From: Chimonanthus salicifolius
Taxonomy: Eukaryota > Streptophyta > Magnoliopsida > Laurales > Calycanthaceae
Direction of reading: 5' to 3'
Assembly (NCBI GenBank): GCA_013350335.1
Contig: CM023539.1
Coordinates: 14,942,302-15,006,301 of the forward strand
Length of the DNA stretch: 64,000 bases
Shown piece after piece: positions 34,774 through 46,700 of the stretch. The notes below the pieces were generated by a model. It was given only the letters and a program-made list of their open reading frames with translations, was not told the origin of the DNA and made no database searches. Position 1 is the stretch's first letter. The number at the start of each line of letters is the position of its first letter. The position numbers and the translations under genes were made by a program.

Positions 34774-37700
34774 GCATGTCCTACTCTCTTCCTCCTTACC
34801 ATCTCCATATCTTCTACTCTTTTTCATTTTTTTTGTTTTTGTTTTTAATGAATGAACGTGAATGTGTGACTGAGTGAGGATGATTGCAATGGCAGATGAG
34901 CATGGATGCAAAGAGCGCAGTGGCTCGGATTGTTGAATCGGGTCTGTTGAAGACTCAGGGTCTCGTCGGAGGGAAGTGGGTCCATGCTTATGATGGAAAA
35001 TCAATAAAGGTTCTTGATTCCTTCCATTTCTATCCAGCACCATCATTTCCCTTTCCTTCGTTTACTTTTCTTTTTTACACACACCATCATTATTTTCTTT
35101 CTTTTTAAAAAGAATTGCAAGAATGAGCAGTTGCCAATTGTCTTACAGGCTTTTTCTAAAATGTGCTCTCGTCAACTGTGTGAATTCTCCCCTTTTCAAT
35201 GTAGTATCAAAAAATTTAAAAAGGAGAAAGAGAAAGAATAAATCTTGTTGTGGCATTTCTTGTTTCTGTGAAAAAATATTGGAAACGTTTCAAAATCTGG
35301 AGTTCTTTTTCCCTCTTGGGATGTCACTGAGAAAAATGTTTTTATAATTTTGTAGTTAAAAATAGGGAGAGTTGCAAAGTAATTAGTGATCAATTTATTT
35401 GACTAACCTATTTTCAATATAATTAATGGAGACGAATGAAAAGATAAACATAATATGCAGAAGTGAATGACAAAATAATGCTACTTTATAATACAACTAT
35501 ATGCATCTCTAACCTTTTTGCCTAAAAGGTTTACTTGAATGTTTATGAGTTGTTGCTTGTTCAAGTGTTGAAAACAAAAAGTTATAACAAACCTTACTTT
35601 TTAGGTCCTCCTGAAAGCCTTCGACATACATTTCAAACCCACCTTAAATGATTCTTCCTCTTTGCTCTTCTATAAGGGCAATTTTCAAGGTTTCCCAAAT
35701 GTAGTTATTCTAATTTTTTTTTAAAGTTTCTCTAGAGATCCACATTAGAATGATGCATCTTTGTAACCCTTGCTTCGTCTACTTGACTATATATATATAT
35801 CAACAAGAAATAGGTACTAGTCACGATTTATACATTTTTATTAATTTTAACTTCTATTTCCATCTTCTATTTTTTTATTCTTAGACATAAAAATTACCCT
35901 TGATTAAGCACATACATAACATAAGTAAGTCTGAATTTTTTGATGTGGTAACCACTGTTCTCAAGCTCTCTTCTTGATGCAATAGTCTAAAATTAAAATA
36001 TCAGATGATAAGGAAACTTTGTCTTTCAAGAGATTAAAAGCTATTGGTTGATAATTTGATATTTTACTTAAACTTTGTCTTTCAAGAGACTAAAGCTATT
36101 GGTTGATAAAAAAAAATTTCCCCTTTTCTCCCATGTTGCCGTATCCCGCCTCCCGTGTCCCGTCGTGTCCCTTCCGTGTCTACTACCATATCCGTATTTA
36201 AAAAATGTTTTATTTAATTGGATACGTATCTAACACGTATCCGAGGCGTATCTGGCCGTATCCGTGTCGGAAACGTATCTGACACTGATACTCGAATGGT
36301 TTCGGAGTATCCGTGCTTCATAGTCAACGAGGGATTTCTTTTATCACATAGCATGCACTAGCTTCCCTGCGTTTTGTCCACATCACTCCCATCCCACTAG
36401 ATTTGCCTAAATAGAATCCTCCATTTGACATGACAATTCGGCTCGCGTTTTTAAACTTATCACATTGTGAAATTGGGTCTTCCTACCCTTTTTAAAAAAA
36501 AATCTTACATTTACTATTTGAATTTTACGATATTATACAACTTTTAAAGAAAATGATTTGAATCTTATGCTTAAATCCCAATTTTTAAAAATCTTACAAT
36601 GTCTAGCAGTTTATGACAACTTATATGTTTGTTTAACTAAGTCTGATTTCTTCTTTCTCATCCAAGTCAAATTTCAAAATATTGATTTTGTAAGCTTATA
36701 CATAATTACATGTAATTATCAATTAGTATACATGATCTTTTTTTGTAAGCTTTGATAATATGAAATAAATGACTTTCGAGTTTTACATATAATACTTTCA
36801 TCTTCTCTATTAATATAGTAACCATTTCAAAAAAAAAAAATACTATCATCTTTATATTTTTGTCATTTACCAACAATGGTTTGCCCATTTTATATTATTC
36901 AAATTAAATGAGCATAAATTATTCATCGTGCTATCTTTTTCTAATCATTATAAAGTTGGCTTGAATTTCAAATGCTAGTTTTACTCTAAATATTTAGGTG
37001 ACAGATATATTCATATTCTTTTAAAAAAACAATTACGTTGATACTTTAATTAGGTTTTAAGAGGGAAAATGTGTTGTAATATTTTAGTCATTTTAGAAAG
37101 AAATGTTAAAAAGCACTAAAGTAGTCCATAAATAATTAGATTCAAGTGTTAATAAGTGTCCAACATGGGTGCAAGTGTCTACAAGTGTCCACACGGGTAC
37201 ATCACACATTTTGAAGTGTCCATGCTATATGGCCAAATCACTTTGGACTTGAACAATTTAATGTCTGTAGATAAACTATTAAATTATAAATAACTGATGC
37301 TTTGAAGTACATGATGCATGATGACAGACAAATTTTGATTTTAGGTGATTTTGAGAATGCTTTGGGCTTGTTAATCAAAAGTAGGGTGTTTCAGACAAGA
37401 GTATGGTATTCTCGCGCACCTAGTCCTAGAAATCCAGTTATGCAGCGACCAACTAAATACTTTGTCTTAGGATTTGTGGGTGTACCAGACAGGAAAGCGA
37501 ATGTTAAACCTATCTTTTCAAATTCCATCCTTTTTTTTCCATATCATTCTTTTTAAACATAACTTATCTGGAATTTTCTTGACGTTGGATTATCGACCCT
37601 TGCCTAGTAAATGGACTTACCAATTCAAGAACAATGCATTGTATCATGTATTCATTCTGTAGTTCATGATATTATCTTTGGTGGAAAACCAATTACACAC

Positions 37701-40700
37701 ATGTTCAAGGGAGGTCTGTAATTGATCCTCTCTGTGCTATGTGTTCTCTGCACTTATTTATCTTTGCCATGATGTCATTAAATTCTTAATGAGAGCTCTT
37801 TAGAAATTGCTTGATCTTCTAGCTGTTTCTTGCTATTGCAGGTGCACAATCCCGCTACTGGTGATGTGATAGCAAGTATCTCATGCATGGGCAAGGGAGA
37901 GACAACTGATGCAATCTCATCGGCATATGACACCTTCTATTGTATGAAACTGCATATTGAATTCCATTCTGTTTCATTTTTCACACTAATATTGTGTTTA
38001 ATGTTGAGCTATTCCTTTTGCAATAGTCCCTAAGAGCTGTTTGTGGACACCAGTGGCCAACTCGTGTATTTAGCTTGCACAACTGTTGTCATTTGGTTTG
38101 TGCTATTTATAGATTAGCTTAATGCATACCTTGAGTAATTATGTTTTGGAGTCCATAGAGTCCATAGAAGTTCTAGTTCAAGTTTACAGTTTGTTGGCCT
38201 TCAGATGTGTTATAACTGCACTTTTTGTTGGTGGAATCTGGTGTTGTTGGCTTCACTCCTCTTTCTTCATGTATTAGCAAGTCAATGGTGCATCTTGTGT
38301 ACTCATACTTCTTTATTTTTATATTAAAATTTATCACAATTTTCGGAAAAACGGTTGAACATAGTTGTTGTTTGACAAGTAATTGTCTTCAATTTCTTAA
38401 ATTCTGTTTTTTTTTTTTTTCAAATATGTAGTTTTGATCTGTAGTTGATTTAGAAGTTTATTTATAGTCACGGTTTATTCTTTCATGTAGCTTGGAGCAA
38501 ACTGACAGCCAGCGAAAGGAGCAAGTGTCTGCGGAAATGGTACCTAGTAGTTCTGTATCCTTGAATTTCTTGTTGTTGGCTATCTCTTTAATGCTCGAGA
38601 GTAGTTTCATAATTGCATGTTGTGCAACATGCGGTGATGTTTAAAAAATTTCCTTTTTCTTTCTTTTGTTTCTTTTTCTGAAATGGTGACTGAATATTAT
38701 ATGGCTTTAGTGACAATAACAATGATACAAGAAATTTCATCTCCTAGAGATAAAGTTGGTGTGTATGCAAAAAAAATTGGTGTATTATTTTATGCTTGAA
38801 CCTTTTAATTTTCCAAGATAGAAACCAAAAAAAAAAAAATTCCAACATAAATTTTGAATATTATTCTCCTTTCTTTTCTTATCATCAAATGAGTTTAAAA
38901 TGCATATCTTTTCAGATGCTGTTTCGGGGTTAAATGATAGGTTTATGTATCAATGTGATAGTTATGTTTGTAACACTCTTGAAGGTATGATTTGCTGATT
39001 GCCAACAAGGAAGCTCTGGGTCAACTTATAACATTAGAACAGGGGAAGCCTTTGAAAGAGGCCATTGGTGAGGTATTTCATTCATTCATGATTGAAATAT
39101 TCTGAATATCATCATCTGCATATATTTGTTGTAGCACAATAAACAATGGATCAATATCAACTTACATTATGGATGATTGATAGGTTGCCTATGGGGCTAG
39201 CTTTATTGAGTTTTATGCTGAGGAGGCAAAACGTGTATATGGTGATATAATTCCAGCCACCCTCTCTGATCGCCGGTTATTTGTTTTAAAACAGGTGCCC
39301 ATTCTGTTGTTTCATTTATTTTTTATATATTTATTGAATGTTATTATGGTTCACTTAATTTTCATTTGTCATTAATTGAATTTAGACCATTGACCGGTAT
39401 GCATTGATAGTTATAAAGAACGAGCAGTTCCATTTACACCATAGACTATAATTCTTTTATCAAGAAGAGTATGATAGTATTTTAGATATTACATGATAAA
39501 AGTATGGATTTAGTTGAGGTTTTGTCTGTCTAGATTATTATTATCACTGATATTACCTTTAAGAAGAAGTATATCATCACTAATATTTAACAGGAAGTCT
39601 GCTTTAACAGTTGATCATGCCATTCTTGTAGAATAAAAGAAGGAAAAGAGAGAATATAGAGAAGAATTCTTCTCTAAATTGTATTGAATGCATTTGAGAA
39701 AGAGAGTATTCATCAATATAAATAGATTCAGAGAGCCATCAGGGTGGGTAAAAAAGGAAAGAACAATTCAATTACATCAATTACAAATCTATTTACAACT
39801 ACGGATATAAATCATACAACTAATAGGTTGACTTTCCAAAAGAAGGTGATTCGGGTCAACTTTGTCCAGGAATGGGTCCCACAACACCTAACATGTCCTG
39901 AAGTGGGTCCCACAACACAACCCCTCAAGCTGGTTTAAAGATGTCTGGTAAACCCAGCTTGCTAACAACCAAAGTGAGCTGAGTTCGAGGAACAACCTTT
40001 GTCAACATATCCGCAAGCTGATTGGATCGAGTCTCTAGATGATCGCTGCTCTACCACTTGGCTAATGTGTCTTATTCGGGTCAACTCTGTCCTGAAGTGG
40101 GTCCCATAACAATTCTCTCTCTCTCTCTCTCTCTCTCATCCCCCCCCCACCCCTGACCCCTAATATTCTCTCTCTCCTATCTTCTGTATTTCTTCAAGTA
40201 CAACATAATGCTGAGAAATCTATGGTTCGAAGTTGTCTGAGATGGGTTGAATCCATTCAAATGTGTCTAGAGTGCTACCATGCATGATTGGTGTGATTGT
40301 ATATGTAACACCCCGTCCCGCTATTGATGTGTTACCACTGAAATGATCTCAAAATCAGATCTAATGCTATCTCGAATACATTTTTTTTTTTTGAAAACGG
40401 GGGAACATGCCCTCCGCTCGCCAAACTAACCACAAGTAAACCACAACATAACATATAATGTAAAGTACTGCTATAGCATCAACCAAAACTATTAATATCA
40501 ACATAATCAAGCTCTTACATTCATTAAACTCAAGCATGTGAATGAGGTCTCAAGTACAACAGTATTTTCTCAAATCACAACATGGATTAATAATAGAAAC
40601 TAAATCAACAACTCCACGCCCTACGTCGGATCGAGGGACTCGCCTGTCCCATCCTCTATCGAAACACCTGCAAGGCAAGGGGTGAGATCAACATGCCCAG

Positions 40701-43700
40701 TGAACGAAACACATACATCACATGCTATCAAACATACACTGCATATAATCAGGTTGACATATCAATGTCTAGGATGTTTACATGCACGACCATACAAATG
40801 CATGCCCTACACCTGGCACACGGACCAACTTCTACCGTGCCTCAAGCACGTCCTCTAACCATCCCAAGACAACTCTAGGGTAACTCTCTCATGTGGCCAC
40901 ATACCTCAACCACACTACTCCACTAGTGGTGACCACAACCTCATGCTTATATCAGATTTTAGAAGAGTGATTCGTCCTGCCGAAAGATAAATATTTTCCT
41001 CTCCATGAAGCTAGGCTTTTGCTGAAATTGTGAATGATTGGTTCCCAAAGTGAACAATGTAACAAATACCGCCAGTGCGGTTTTTATCGGAAATTTATCG
41101 TTAAAAACGCGTTTCCCACATGGGTGTAGCTCAATTGGTTACCTACCGCCTCAGGAAGCGGGAGGTTGCGGGTTCGAGCCCCCATGGCCTAAGGGTAGTG
41201 GACTCACCCGTGGGGGTTTTACGCTGGGTATCCCGTGGTTTCCCACACGTAAATTCCAAAAAAAAAAAAAACATGCGTTTTTAATGCGAGAAGTGTTAAA
41301 ACCGCGTTAAAAATGCGTTTTTACCGTTAAAGTTTTTCTCCTCAAATGGCTCCCATCCCATTCGCACAACACACATGCCGCACACCCACGGATTTCGATT
41401 AGGGTTTCTTTCCATTTCGTTTTTTTGATTGGGTTTTCCCTCTACTCCTCTGTTCCTCTGACCTCTCATGCTCTAAGCCAACAGCCATAGCCATCTGCTC
41501 TCTCTCTGCCGCTGCTCTCTCGATCCTCTCTCGCTGCTTTCTCTCAGAATCTCAGGCTCTCTCTCTCAGTCCGTCGCTCGAGTCGCACAGCTACGAATCT
41601 TGACATTCGTACGCCTCTGCTGGAAGACTTCAGAGATCTCTTCTCCTTGATTTGCAGCCATCCGATCCCTCTCAGTCCCAATACTAAAAATCTTCACAGT
41701 ATTAATCCGTCCATCCTTAACCATTATGACTTAATCTTGACTTAAATCTTGGCCCCTTTAATTAATTAATAGCCATCTTTAACATTTACCTAAGAAAGGA
41801 AACAAGTTGCTTTACAAATTTCACGAGTTCCTGGGCTTCTCACCGATCATTTATTTATTTATTGTAATTGTTTGTAGCATAACTTTGAGAGCATGTGGGG
41901 AATGCATTATTTTATATGTAGTAATTGTAATTGTCATTTGTCAGCATATGTAATTGAATACTTTTTTTTTCTTTTCTTTTGTATTCTTCAGTGTTACCCT
42001 TTTTTTTCTAATTGATGGGTCTTTATACTGTGAGACTTTGATTATTATTTCAATTGTTTCAATGATCATTATATCAATTGTTTGTTTATTATTTTCTAAA
42101 ATTATGTTCATATTTGTTGACTTTAATGACACTATTAAGTTTTTGGTGGTTTGTTAATTGAAAATTTTAAATTAGGCTGTCTCGGTGGATGTTTGTGTTT
42201 TTGAATGTTATTTTAATATTGAATGACACTGTTATATTTAACAATGAACTCATATAGATTTATATGATATTTTTTTACTCAAGAAATGTTTGATGAGAAT
42301 TATTTATTTATTATATCTTTTTATTTTTTATTTTTTAAATATTCATATTTTCCGCTAGATTTTCTCAGTTAAATTCCCGTTAAAATCCCGAGAATTTGAA
42401 AATATCCCGTTATTAACAGTTGCCGTTAATATCCCGAGAACGGTATTTGTGACAATGAAAGTGAATACTCCGGAGACCCAATGCAAAGGGGCATGCCTAG
42501 ATAAGTAGATGGAAGGGCAGACGATGCACATCCCAGAAGACCTGAAAAGAAGGAAAGCTCTGTGTTGTCTAAATTGTTCCCATAGATGACACTCATGCGA
42601 TAATAGATTTGGAGAGATGAAGAAACTCAAACCATCTAAGTAAAGCCCGAATGTTCATTATGTACTCTTCATTAGCCTCACAAAAGATGATAGTGTCTTC
42701 CACAAACTGTAAATGATAGATATGCAAAGCTGATACACAGATGCCGAACCCTTGGATGAGGTTAAAATCCGCTGCTTTCGAAAGGAGAAGACTGAGGAAT
42801 TCAACGACCATGGTGAATAGAGCCGGAGATAGAGGGTCACCTTGTCGGATGCCTCTAGAACTCTTGAAGAAACCTTTAGATGACCCGTTGATGAGAACCA
42901 AAAAATATGCAAAAGATATACATTGAAACATCCACAGGCACCAAATCCGACTGAAACCCATACTCAAGAGCACAAAGACCAGGAAATTCCAATGACCATA
43001 TCGTAGGCTTTCTCCAAATCCAACTTACAAATAACACCTTTTCTATGAGCCTTATGCTGGGAGTCGATACACTCATGAGCTGAAATTACTGCATCCATAA
43101 TTTGCCGTCCTTCTACAGTTGCGGATTGAGATGGAGAGATTAATTTGGAGAGATGGGTCTTGAGCCTGTTTGCTAGAACCTTGGCAAGAATCTTGTATGG
43201 GCTTCCAAGAAGGCTAATGGGCCTAAGATTAGAGAGGGAGGAAGCTCCATCCTTCTTGGGTATCAGAACGATGAAAATAGCACTGATCTCCTTGGAGATA
43301 AAAGCATCCTAGTGAAACTCCATAATGAATGCAATAAGATCGAATTTGACATTCTCCCAAAAAGAGTTAAAGAAAGCAATAGGGAAACCATCAGGTCCTG
43401 GAGCTCGGTCCTCAGCAAGGTCCCACATAGAAAATTTGATTTCCTCCTCAGTAAAAGGCCGTTCAATGGAAGCCGCCTCGGCAACAGAGATAGTTCTGAA
43501 TGGAAGACCATGTATCGGCAATCTGGGATAGGCACTTGCTGAATAAAGCTGCTGGAAGTGATTCTTGGGTGTCACTGTTGAATCACCAACGGTGAGGGAT
43601 CTGATACCATTTGCTCGTCTATGACTAGAAGCCATTGCATGGAAGTAGCGGGTATTTTTATCCCCCTCCTTAACCCATTTGTCTCTAGATCTTTGCCTCC

Positions 43701-46700
43701 ATTTTACTTCTTCGTGGATACTCTTAGTCCGATATTGTTCCTGTAGATCACGGTGGAGAGTGACATCCTCCTCAGTTAGAGACCTTGAGAGTCCTATTGT
43801 CCATGGTGCTAGAACAACATGATTGACCCTAAAGGGAGGGGAGGAGGAGGGAGCCCGGGGGGGATAGGGGTTTGGTGAATAGGTCAATCTCATTTTCCAT
43901 GGTGTTTACAAATTTCTTGATTGTTTTAAGTGCAGCGGAACATTAATCAAAAGATTTGTTTAGTGTGATAGATTGTTTATAAATTCTTTGAACATTCACA
44001 CTAAGATTATGACCCTTTACATATTGCTTTATTATCGATACTTGTGCACAATGTGTAATATAAGATAATCAATATGCAAAGTGACGTGTATTGAGAATAG
44101 TACTTAAATGATAAATACAAACACACAAGATCAAACACCATAAAATCAATTTAAAGTGGTTCGGTTAGCCAACCTACATCCACTGTTAGGACTAACTCAA
44201 CGATGAGTTATTCCCAAATCCACTAAGTAGGGACTTACACCTTCACAATTAGAGTAGGAATTCCACCTCACTCAGTCGGGTGGAAATTTCACCCACCACT
44301 GTAGAATATGAAATTCACCTATCCATTTGGCTGGGAATTCCACCCACCACTGTAAAATATGAAATTCACCTATCCATTTGGCTGGGAATTCTGCCCACCA
44401 CTGTAAAATATGAAATTCACCTATCCATTTGGCTGGGAATTCCACCCATCACATGTGCCGGAGACGCCACTCCAGAGTTTTTTATAGTGGTTTCGGAACT
44501 AAGTTTCCTTAATCCACTTTCGGAACAAATGTTTTAAAATAAAATTAAAACCAAGAAGCACTTGCCTTTGAAGCTCTTTCTCTTGATGGGTAATTCTTCA
44601 AGATCCACCCAATGTGTGTCTGTACCGACGCTCCTACTCATAGTCGTCGTAAAGCAATCATAATCCAGGGCGACAAGCAAACTGGTTTTACCAAAGGTTT
44701 CCTAGTTTATGTTATTTTCTTTCTCTTTTCCTCCCTTGCAAACTCAATCAATAGATTGATTGTTTATGACTTTTCTTTCCTTCTTTTCCTTTCTCACTTA
44801 CAAACTCAATCAACAGATTGGTTGTTTATGATTTTACTTTCCTCCTCTTTCTCTCACAAACTCAATCCATAAGATTGGTTGTCTATGATTCCCCAAGTGT
44901 AAGCACAAGAGAGAGAGTGATCCTCTGTTGGCATTTGTTTAAGCTCACTGATAATGACGAGGGTCCAACTGATTTTGCTGAAGGATGACAACTGGTTGCA
45001 TAAAGTTCGGTTTTAATAGAGAAGGCAACCAGTTATAGCAACGGTAATGTATCGACATGTCGGTCGCACCGAGGAGTCGGTGACTAGAAATGTTACTGTT
45101 ACAGACCCGACCGTTGTGCGTTAAGTGCACTTCCAACGGTAATATTCTTTCTCGGTCGACATGTTGGGGTCACTGATGGGTCGACAATTATAGTACCGAG
45201 AGGTCGGTCTATACGAGAGGCTCGATTTGGGGCAACATCTTGCTGACACAGTTTCAAGTCTAGAAACCAGTCATACCCATAATGACCTGTCGCCTTTTAC
45301 TGAGGGATCGGTCCTGACTACTCTCGATCGGTCTTTGAACTACCGATATGTCTGTTTTCTCGAGAGTCTACCTGAGTTCTAAGTTCCAGAACTCATAAAT
45401 CTTATCGAAGAGTCGTTGACCACGAGGGGTCGTTTCAACATTTCACAGTGGGGTCGGTGCATACGAGACTCTCAATCAGAGGCTTTCCCAGAATGACAGT
45501 TCTATGATGCAGAACCTATGTCAATCTGGCCGTCCAGTCTTTGACTACGATGGATCAATCCCGTCTCCACCGAGCGTCGGTGAGAACGACTGGTCGAGTT
45601 GACAGTGAAATCAAATACATATTTCCAAGTTGGGTTCCAATTCACTGTTAAGCTTTCTCTCTAAGCTTTTTATGATTTAACCATTTGTTCCACTACGCCT
45701 AGGGATAGTCATCTCTAAGGTGTGGGTACCACCTAAAGTCATCTATGGCTATAATACCTGTTTTGTGATTGCCATAACGATGAGCTTCAATCCGGTGGAG
45801 CATGATCTTTACTCTTGATCACTTTCGGTCTTCAAGCTTCTATCAAGTGCTTCTTTCCGAGTCATGGAATTGACAAACTTAGGGACTTGGCCAAGCCGAG
45901 GCACTAACAGACATGCTTCACGACTGATGTGCAGATCTATACTTGCCTCTGCTGCAAGTCGGGATGAGCTTCCTTTGATGAGCTCTGCCGTGGTCTCTGT
46001 ACAACAGCTCCTACACGCAGTAGACACCGTCTCACACTGTATGGCTGACACGAGAACCCTCTGTACTCAGTAGCCCTCTGCCATGAGTGTTGTTTGAAAA
46101 CAGCACAACAACTATACTGCTAGTTGCTATGTTTTCCTCTCTGTCTTGTTTTCAGCGCCTTGTACACACGCTGTGTACCCCTTTTTATAGGCAACAACCA
46201 ACCAATGTTGAGTTATTGCCGTGTCTTCTTCTCTTTAAATAGCAGTTTCCCCTGTTCCTGATAACCCGCACACTACTATATCCATATGCAGTCGGTTGCC
46301 CTATTAGAGTTTCACTTGGAAATTTCCTTCTATCTTCTGACTATATCCCATGCACGATATATATAGATTCATGCAATCCCTTTTTGTTTCAGTCGGTCCC
46401 ATCCACTTATAGCAATTGCCGAGTACTGCTCTTTCGGTTCCGCAAGAAGGAAACTACTTTGTGTTGTCTACACAAAGCAACTTCCTAAAATAGGCCCATC
46501 TCAATTAGAATCTTGCCTGATTTTGCATCTTACCCAATTTGTTAGGATTGTGGATTTAAGCCACACAATCCTAATAGGGGGCCTTCTGGATGGTCCAGAA
46601 TAGCACTATCACGATTCATCTGGGCTAAAGAGGGAGAAAATCCTTCTTTTGTAGCAGAGATGGACCATGGGCGAAAGGCATGGACTTGGAATTCTCTGCT

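Larger units (their letters stand above)
35010..37841 (+). other. SSADH intron 2
   Basis: 2,832 bp without a coding feature. It holds a 58-bp tandem duplication (36,012-36,107) and a block rich in gtatccgtgtc words (36,125-36,330) that resembles a non-autonomous DNA transposon relic. The rest is AT-rich sequence. Confidence 0.7.
43820..46572 (+). mobile_element. Family B element inserted in the LINE (boundaries approximate)
   Basis: The left part (ggggggataggggtttggtg, then aataggtcaatc) and the block gtggttcggttagccaacct, then acatccac (44,156), match the family B element at 17,704 and the one near 62,618. It carries a 51-bp array (44,280-44,455), a 62-bp array (44,745-44,885) and many cggtcgac words (45,050-45,600). 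Near the right edge there is an inverted repeat ttaggattgtgg/ccacacaatcctaa (46,540-46,571). No coding domain; exact ends and target duplication were not found. Confidence 0.6.

Noticed and set aside
34600..35046. 148-codon ORF on the minus strand
   Set aside because: It is antisense to SSADH exons 1-2 and their pyrimidine-rich leader. Composition alone explains it.
41122..41190. Possible functional tRNA gene
   Set aside because: The A and B boxes are present, but there is no acceptor-stem pairing, and an unrelated body with a poly(A) tail follows. It is a SINE.
46538..46575. Helitron 3' end (hairpin followed by CTAA)
   Set aside because: The hairpin abuts the CTAA instead of lying about ten bases before it. 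No 5' TC end was identified and the interior matches family B.
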